DNA of 64,000 nt from Agrocybe praecox (lineage: Eukaryota > Basidiomycota > Agaricomycetes > Agaricales > Agrocybaceae). Below, piece after piece: positions 56,811 to 64,000 of this stretch. The stretch spans positions 62,001 through 126,000 of the forward strand of contig OZ024847.1 in the NCBI GenBank assembly GCA_964017145.1, written 5' to 3'. Positions within the stretch are counted from its first letter, which is position 1, and each line of letters opens with the position of its first letter. The notes under the pieces were generated by a model that saw nothing but the letters and a program-made list of their open reading frames with translations, did no database searches and was not told the origin of the DNA. A program made the position numbers and the translations under genes.

Positions 56811-58146
56811 TCAGGTGTGCCAGGGATTCTCATCACCATCCAATCCCATAGAATCAGCAAACAGCTTCTCTTCCTCGGAGTCGGGCAATGTCAGGTATGC
56901 TGGCAAGAGATCCTCCTGTACATTGGTTGCGTCTTCATGATCAGATCCTAAATATTCAATTGAGATCATGTAAATTGCTAAAGAAAGTCAGACTAACCAT
57001 CAGATATAGAGATAACATCATTGTCCTGATCTGGACGAGTTCTGAGCACTCCAGATGTTGACCTGAGTACCCTGGTCGGTTGAGTAGACGGCCCGGCAAC
57101 AGGACCCCGGGTGTAGTCGCTCTCTGAGTCGCTGTTATCGGAGTGTTCAGGGCTGTCATGAGAAATTCCATTTTCTAACTCAAACTGCCGCTGGAGGTCA
57201 CCAGTTCCGGGGATCTGGAGTCTGTTGAGAGGAACCGGTACCCGAGTAACTATGAAATGATAGATTAGATTAAGCATGAATATTTATAGCCAAATTACTC
57301 TACCCAAGAATAGTATGCCCTCGTTGAAATTGAGCCGAACTTTGCCATTTTGAGTTGCAGCAAAAATGTCCATAGAATTGGGACGACGATGATCGTCAGA
57401 GAGAACGATCACACCTTTCCCATGACCTGATCGCTTTGCACAAACCAGCCACGGAGAAATCTTGCCATCGAGATAGTCATGTTCTTCCATGGCTGTGAAG
57501 ACAGTTGGGAATAGTTCCTTGAACTTGGCATTGAGTTCTTCAAATTCTTCGCTTTTCTTGAACTTGTATCCGTCCTCATTCTGGATGCATAGCCTATACT
57601 GCATGAAGTGAATAAGATCGTCTGGTCCAACCGATACGGGCTCCCGAGTGACATAAAGGGAGCTGCAGAGAGCTGATCTATCCTGCGGCGCCTGAATAAT
57701 CTTGTTAAATAAGAGAAAATATAAAGAGAAATCTGTAGAGTACCATCTCGATACCACATATGAGGAAAACAATTTTTCCTACACAAAAAGTGTCATCCTA
57801 GGATTGTGGGAGGAATAATTAAGCTCGGAATATATGATACAAACATTCAACTCACTGAGACTGTGGCCTTCGTTGCAGGTTTCGATTTAGGTCGTGCATT
57901 ACCCTTCTTCAGCCCGCCAGATGTTTCAGCGCGTGCAGAATTGAGCAAAGATGTCACAGCAGCCATGCCAGCACCTGAGCCGCCTTTCTGTGAAAGTGAA
58001 CCTGAGACAGACAGGGCTGTTCTGGCCTTCTTTCGCTGTGGAGCATGAGGACTGGAGCTCTGCTGACCATCAGATTTCGAGCCAGAGAGGGAATCAGGTG
58101 TAGTAGCACGACACTTTCCAAGAGAGAGAGACATATGTGGTGACAA
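56811..58146 (-). CDS. Companion protein downstream of the integrase gene, unrecognised
   Basis: A spliced gene on the same strand and just downstream of the integrase-like gene. Exon 1 (58146 to about 57856) is basic and low complexity (SGSKSDGQQSSSPHAPQRKK). The central exon (about 57772-57304) has an ordered domain: SLYVTREPVSVGPDDLIHFM, QYRLCIQNEDGYKFKKSEEF, KISPWLVCAKRSGHGKGVIV, and NGKVRLNFNEGILFLG. Then come exons 57249-56998 (Ser/Asp-rich, DNSDSESD) and 56947-56811, ending GLDGDENPWHT. The last three exons join in one frame; the exon 1/2 junction is less sure. I do not recognise the domain from named families. Its constant orientation next to an integrase suggests a mobile-element accessory, but that is inference. 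Confidence 0.55.
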
Positions 58147-58270
58147 TAAGTAAAGGAATGTGCTACGCTCCGTAAATATGAGATGAATAGAAGGGGACTG
58201 AGTAAAATGCGATTATTTTGGACTTCTTTTATAGAACCAAAAAAAAAGAATACAAAAAGAAAAGATCTAT

Positions 58271-60050
58271 TTAATTATCTAAAATCAGGTACATAAGATG
58301 TAAAGCCCGTGTCCAATTCTCAGCTCGAGGCCGCCATACAGAATCAGGGAGGGAAATTGGAAATGATTGCTTTCGAAGCCCAACCGAAATTATCTCCGTC
58401 GTTGGATATCCAGACGGTCCCCATTCTTCTGGACTAATTCCGTAACCGGAAGGAACCTCTTGGTGTTGTCTCAAAATCTTTAGCCCTTCTTCGAAGAGGG
58501 CTAGCTGAGTATTATTAAATGGGCAAGTTCCTGTAGGTACAGGGACTGGATCATGTCATATATTAGCGTCGATCATCTGTAGATCTCTTAAGTAACGATA
58601 TAATACTGTGAAAACAACCAGACTTACCGAGTTAACATCAATGGCAAGACCAGACGCATCACGCTCCGTTTTCTTCATTTCCTGTAAGATTACATTAATT
58701 GATTCGCCTCCTTGTTCATTCTCCGTAATGGTACCACCGTTGTCTTCATCTTCGGGGGCCGTAAAACACGTGTTGTCTTCTTCTTCGGGAGTGATACACA
58801 TGTCTTGATCACTACCAGATTCTTCATCCGATGAACCTGTGGAATCACCTGTGTCCATGGCTTCAATTGGCTCGCCATCTTCATTAAAGCCATAAAAGAT
58901 GTTGATCTTGCTTTCATTCATCTCGCTGCACTCTTCTGCGTACGAGCCATGTTCGAGTTCTCCCATGAATGAAATATCCTAGTATAAATTACTGGTTAAT
59001 ATGTACCAATATGAATAGAAATAAAGACATACATTTGGTGAGAAGTTACCACCAGAACGCGAAATTGGATAGGCATTCCATTCAGCGGCAAACTTATCAC
59101 AGTCTTCATTGATTAAATCCAGGAAGAGATAATGCAATATCCATCGATGATTTTTGTCCTTTCGGTCGAGTAAATGGACCCTTTCTAGGCGGGTAAAGAA
59201 TGCACGCCAAGCTCGCACGAATCGCTTTCCAACCTCGAGCCACAGACGTTCGATCCTCATGTTGAACACGGATGATCCCCACATAAAGCTCGCTCTGTTA
59301 ATTCCATGTAAAATTATCATTAAAATAGAGACGTCACGATTTTCACCACCTCGATCGCCTCTAACACGTGAAGGCAGTCCATGCTTCTCAACAGCTTCGC
59401 AAAACATTTTGAGGACTGTTTCAGCTGAGTTGTTATTACTTGCACGCATCCCAGTGACCTATTTGACGCTATCATTGAATGAAAAATAGGATATGTGGTG
59501 GAAATACCTTTCGTGAGTATCCATCTGCAACTCCGTGTATAACAATACCCCAAAGAATCAACTTGTGGTGGCCGTCAATATGCCATAATGCGTTTGGGCG
59601 GGGGACCGAGTACACCTGCCGAGCCTTCTTTTTGCTAACACGTGCACGCATGCCTTGCCCAAGCGAATCTACCCTCTTCATTGATTCTATTACCCGTCGA
59701 CGTTGTACGCGAATATTATGGCGTGAACGTAGATATCCTACACTGTAAGCTCTGCCAACGTCCGGATGTTCCTTCCGATACTGACGAATAAGCTTATCCA
59801 ACTCTTCATTAGAAATATCACTGTATTTGTGCTTGATTCCCAGATCCTTAATTCTAGCACGCAATGTGTCTCGATGTACACCCAGTAGTTTCGAGAGAAC
59901 CGATAGAGGAATGTTCCTGTTTTCACTGAGAGCGTTATGTAGAATATTGGGATCGATATCCTTGCGTGGTCGTCCTTTTTTTCCCGTTTGATCAAGGGAT
60001 ATCGGTTCATGATGTATTACATGTGACTCTGGTCTGTGATTATATTAAGT
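58271..60050 (-). CDS. DDE integrase-core (rva_4-type) gene, 5' end missing
   Basis: The minus strand reads an AT-hook-like GKKGRPRK, then a helix-turn-helix-like NIPLSVLSKLLGVHRDTLRA, a helical stretch (HPDVGRAYSVGYLRS), then the catalytic core. The core has WHIDGHHKLI (first Asp, near 59580), GVADGYSRK/VTG across a 49-nt intron (59459-59507), SRVRGDRGGEN (second Asp, near 59360) and MWGSSVFNMRIERLWLEVG (Glu, near 59240). A conserved ...LFLDLINEDCDKFAAEWNAY, an acidic linker (58978 to about 58625) and a C-terminal YGISPEEWGPSGYPT block end at 58271. This is the integrase-like family widespread in basidiomycetes and some animals, of unproven transposition activity. The junction near 58510-58625 is uncertain. 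No start Met exists before an upstream stop, and an acceptor-like TAATCACAG lies near 60042. The first exon must have been further upstream, where a Copia LTR now begins at 60082. Confidence 0.7.
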
Positions 60051-60081
60051 TAATATGTTTCCCGAGAGGCTCATGCATTGC

Positions 60082-60435
60082 TGTTGAAGATAACCGAACG
60101 ACTCTCGGTTAGTATGTGATACACAGCTTTCCTTTTTCATATGTTTTCCTTTTATGTTCTTTATATTTCCTTTTTAGTTTCTTTTCTTCCGCCTTGGTAC
60201 TATGCAGTACCAGCGGGTTCTCCCGTTGGTCGATTACACACGCCGTTAGTTTGTTTCATGACCTCAGCCGATTACCTTCGTATTTCGTCTGAGGTCAGTA
60301 AATACATTTATATCTATCTTTATAATTACTTACACTACTACCTATAGTACTTACTGCGTGTGCTTCTATAGGTAGCTATATACTAGCCGATTACCTTCGT
60401 ATTTCGTCTGAGTACTTACTGCGTGTGCTTCTATA
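60082..60435 (+). repeat. 5' LTR of the Ty1/Copia element
   Basis: Begins TGTTGAAGATAACCGAACGA. The last part contains an imperfect tandem duplication (GATTACCTTCGTATTTCGTC followed by TACTTACTGCGTGTGCTTCT at about 60268-60373 and again at about 60388-60435). The right border was set just before the primer-binding site. The 3' LTR lies outside the window, so the left border is inferred from the start pattern and the break in the integrase gene. Confidence 0.6.
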
Positions 60436-60437
60436 GG

Positions 60438-60452
60438 TTATGGGCCCCGCGC
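60438..60452 (+). promoter_or_regulatory. Primer-binding site matching the initiator tRNA-Met anticodon loop
   Basis: TTATGGGCCC is complementary to the GGGCCCATAA anticodon stem-loop of eukaryotic initiator tRNA-Met. Copia-type elements prime from a 5' half-molecule of this tRNA rather than its 3' end, so the site fits the element class. Confidence 0.6.
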
Positions 60453-60555
60453 TTTGAAGTAAAACTCAGATACTTCCGAAATACTTACATTTGTCCTGGC
60501 TCGGACGATACAACACTTCTATACAAATTTTATTGCCCCTACCACACTCTATCCA

Positions 60556-63500
60556 ATGACTACAAAAATAGGAGGAATATCACCTCCGAACCTCGCCGAA
60601 ACCGAAAAGTTCGATGGAACCAACTACATTGAATGGCGCGAGAAGATTCTTATGGCATGCCGTGTCCGCGGAGCGCGTGGATACCTTGAAGGGAAAATTT
60701 CAAACCCAGCCTCTTCTTCGACGTCTCAGACTCCCACCAGCCGCACCACTGCCCCAACTTCAGTACCACTCCCTCCTGAGGAAACTGCCTGGACCTCCCT
60801 CCAACCTAGTGCCGAAGAGTGGGATTCTCGAGATGCTTGGTGCTTGCTGGCTATATGCCAAAACGTGGTCAATGCCGTAGGATTAGGGTTGAAAACAGAT
60901 GGGACGGCTGCAGAGGCATGGAAGTCTCTCAAAGATCGATACAACACAGTCTCTGATCTTGCAAGGGTTTACGCGCAACGAGAGCTGCACGAACTCCGGA
61001 TGGATGAAAGTGAAGATTTTCCGACCCACATGGCTAGCCTCCACACCAGACATAAACGTGCGAATGCAGTTGGTGCGCGCATCGACGATAGCGACTTCAA
61101 GGAAATTATCCTTACCTCCCTTCCCTCATCGTGGGATATCATCATCTCATCTATCAGCCCAACGGCGACCTCCGTGGAAACCATTATCCACCTCGACAGA
61201 TATTGGAGCAGAGTCGGCCGTAACACAAAAGTCAAGTCAGCCGGCACTACAGCAATGGCGCTAAAGGCAAACACCCGATCTGATACATTCTATCGAAAGG
61301 TCTGCGCCAATCCAAATTGCCGTCGGAAGGGACACCTCATAGCGGAATGTTATTGGAAGGGAGGTGGGAAAGAGGGACAGTTTCCGCCGGGTTTTGGACA
61401 GCGAGGCGGCACATTAGGAACGGCTGCGGGTGTGGTTGGAAGTCAGAACCCCCTTCACACCCCAGCAGCAAACATGGCAGTCGTTGAAACAGCATACGCG
61501 CTAATGGCAGATGTGGGCAGTCATGATCTCAAGCCCATTCTTTCGTCCAATACGACCGTGCCAGAAGTGTTTGACTACGTTGTGACTGCGATTCCGGGAG
61601 AGGAAATGTTGGAAAGCGTGCACGCAATGGCAGCAGGGGAGGAATACAGGGTAGATAGGATCACATACGCAGATTCAGGAGCAAGTAACCACTGCTTCGC
61701 CAATAAAACCGATTTCTCCACTTACGAGGCATTTGATACACTAAGAGAAGGGCAAGCCGCCAGTCGTTTATCAAAATTTCGTATACATGGAAAAGGAACA
61801 GTTATCAGGCGATACAAATCCATGAATAAGATCACGACGCTCACCTTCATGAACGCTCTCCACACCCCAGATTTTGCCGCAAACCTGATCTCAATCAGCC
61901 AGTTCGATGAAGCAAATTTTGAGGTTAGGTTTGGACGTGGAAAGGCACACTTTATCGATCCCACGGGGAGAGAAATCTTGGAGGTCTCCAGAGTCAATGG
62001 GATGTATGTTTTCGAGGAGGAACCTATTATGTCCAACACAACTGCTATGCCTGCACGATCTCATGAGAGTCCAACCACTGTCCAACAATGGCATCGCCGT
62101 TTTTGCCACTTTGGTGAACGTACGATCAAGGAGATGGCATCCAAAAATCTGGTCGATGGTCTTCAAATTACTGAGAACAAACACAATATCGGGATGTGCA
62201 AAGATTGTATATTTGGCAAGCAAACAAACCGACCTTATGACAAGAAGGTACAACCTGAAGCGGAGGTACTGGAGAGAGTCCACATGGACCTATGGGGACC
62301 TGCGAGAGTTAAGTCGAGAGGAGGAGCATCATATGCTTTGATCATGACGGATGGTGCTACCTCATACCGGGTCGAATTTTTCTTGGCTGAGAAATCAGCT
62401 GCTGCTACAATCACAGCAGTAAAGGAATATGTTGCGGCGGCGGAGGTGCAGACTGGCAAACGAGTGAAGTGTTTCCGTATGGATATGGGAAAGGAGTTCC
62501 TAAACAGTGTTCTTGAGGATTTTTGCAAGGAACGTGGAATTCGAATGGAATCGCCTGCACCCTACGCTCACTCTGGAAATGGTGTTGCCGAACGGACAAA
62601 CCGAACAGTCATCGAGGGTGTCAGGTGTGTTCGCTGTGATGCTGGGCTTGCTGCATCTTACTGGGCAGAGATTTTGGCAACGGTCGTGTACATCCTCAAC
62701 CTTATGCCATCACGCAGACACCCAGGAAAGATTCCTGCCGAAAGTTGGTTCAGGAAGCGTCAAGATGTTTTACACCTTCGAGCAATAGGAAGCACTGCCT
62801 ACGCAAAGATTCCCAAGGAAATCAACCCTTCTAAACTCGACACAGCGTCTGTCAAGTATACACTCATTGGTTACTACGGCCGCGACGCATACAAGCTCCT
62901 TGATAAATCCACAGGGCAAATCGTTAAAGCTCGAAATGTGGTGTTTGAGGAGGGATCTGGCCACAGGACGTCAGCTGAGCATGCAGCGCTGTACGACGAC
63001 GACATATTTGAGGTTGATTCCCCAACAACTGCTATTTCGAGGGACCAGTCAGCACAATAATCATTATCGCCTTCCCAAAATGACCTATCGGTGGCACCAC
63101 TTACCGCATCAGCCAATAAACCCATTAATGATCCTCACCCAGTAGCTCCTCGACATCGACACGGCAATGAACAGCCTCAACGACATCACACCAATCCGAC
63201 GTACAATCTTGGCAGGGCACCAGACGTCATGCGAGAACGAGTAGGTGTGACAGCTGTGGATGCCCCACGGCGCTCGACTAGACTTATCGAGCAAGCTGAG
63301 AAGGCAAGGGGAGATGCTACAGGCTTACGCACTGGACTTTCGACTGAGAACGCGCATGCTGCCTCTGTGCCGTCACTCAGCGATCATTTTTCCCGCCTCA
63401 ACTCGGACCTTGATGATTACATAGCATTAATGGCCAATGCTGATCATGCGTATCACTTGCCAAGGTCGTACAAGGATGCAATGAAGCATTCTGACGTGTG

Positions 63501-64000
63501 GATGAAGCCTATGGAATTGGAGATGGATGTGATGGAACGACGGGGGGTGTTCACAAAGGTTGAGCGACCGAAAGATAGGACAGTTATTGGGTTGAAGTGG
63601 ATATACGGTTTCAAGTACGATGCAACAGGGGAAATCATCAAACGAAAGGCTCGTCTCGTGGCGCAGGGTTTCAATCAAATTCCAGGAGTTGACTTCACCG
63701 AGACCTACGCCTCAGTTGCACGCCTTGAATCCCTCCGGATGTGCATCGCCATAATCGCGCATTTACGGTTAAGCTTATGGCAGATTGATTTTGTAGCGGC
63801 ATACCTGAACAGTGACAACAAGTTCGACGTCTACACTGAGCAAGCACCTGGTTTTATTGCCGCAGGGGAGGAACATCTGGTATATCGCGCCAATAAAACC
63901 GTGTATGGTATGATGGCAGGTGCACACGACTGGGAAGAAGAACTGTCCGCAACGTACAATGCGCTCGGCTACTACAAATCAAAACCTGACCCATGTGTCC
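60556..64000 (+). CDS. Ty1/Copia gag-pol, one in-frame stop, continues past the window
   Basis: Retrotransposon polyprotein in a single frame from 60556 to the window edge, interrupted only by TAA at 63058-63060. In order: gag (KFDGTNYIEWREKILMACRV), a zinc knuckle spaced CX4CX4HX4C (61303-61350) followed by GGGKEGQFPPGF, aspartic protease ADSGASNH (61669), integrase zinc motif (WHRRFCHF...CKDCIFGK, near 62090-62220), and the integrase core with Asp in VHMDLWGP, Asp in FRMDMGKEF and Glu in GVAERTNR. After the stop come a linker and reverse transcriptase (LKWIYGFKYDATGE, KARLVAQGF, WQIDFVAAYLNSD). The YxDD box and RNase H would lie beyond 64000. RNA-to-DNA copying and integration are the expected roles. 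Apart from the stop the frame is clean, so the copy is fairly young. Confidence 0.9.
63058..63060 (+). other. In-frame TAA between integrase and reverse transcriptase
   Basis: The codon context is GCA CAA TAA TCA. The frame continues open for more than 300 codons on the other side. It is either a single nonsense mutation or a read-through site; the position between IN and RT is unusual for Copia, which normally has one uninterrupted pol. Confidence 0.75.

Noticed and set aside
1..64000. tRNA or rRNA genes
   Set aside because: I scanned for cloverleaf-like box A/B patterns and rRNA cores and saw none that I could fold convincingly; a covariance-model search would be needed to exclude them.

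Overview
The window reads as nuclear DNA of a filamentous basidiomycete, most likely an Agaricomycete. Genes are cut by many 50-70 nt GT-AG introns, coding density is low, and the families (small secreted cysteine proteins in tandem, WWDKPL-type membrane proteins, rva_4-type integrase genes, Ty1/Copia elements) are ones I associate with mushroom genomes. That assignment rests on family knowledge and intron style, not on a database search.

Layout. 1-6.3 kb: TE-like DNA abutting a broken membrane-protein gene, then a ten-exon GT15 mannosyltransferase (minus, 3483-5755). 6.4-10.8 kb: first copy of a ~4 kb segmental duplication (broken membrane-protein gene plus an intact secreted-protein gene). 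11.9-13.8 kb: a decayed acyltransferase. 14.3-20.9 kb: secreted-protein gene 2, an intact WWDKPL membrane protein, a 476 bp MITE and an intact six-exon polytopic membrane protein, all genes on minus. 21.9-25.4 kb: a solo LTR and a GDP-fucose-type nucleotide-sugar transporter. 27.5-31.3 kb: a kinase C-lobe fragment, a broken conserved gene and an intact AbiEii-like nucleotidyltransferase. 34.3-38.6 kb: second copy of the segmental duplication, carrying a foldback-like transposon. 43.2-48.9 kb: the best-preserved enzyme pair, a membrane-anchored stand-alone adenylation protein divergent from a condensation-like acyltransferase. 49.7-56.2 kb: paralogues, mostly inverted, of the 12-21 kb gene set. 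56.8-64 kb: a DDE-integrase gene with a co-oriented companion, cut at its 5' side by a Ty1/Copia element that runs off the window.

The same gene types recur: secreted protein (4 copies, all apparently intact), WWDKPL membrane protein (5 copies, 1 intact), polytopic membrane protein (2, both intact), acyltransferase (1 intact, 1 decayed). The region has therefore grown by direct and inverted segmental duplication, with transposons inserted afterwards. The secreted genes stay intact while linked membrane genes decay, which suggests different selection on them.

The most promising items are the foldback-like element with 21-bp repeat arms, the divergent adenylation/acyltransferase pair, the repeated secreted/membrane gene set with a shared promoter block, and the integrase plus companion unit. 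Exon boundaries were placed by eye from GT/AG sites, reading frame and paralogue comparison. Transcript data were not available.
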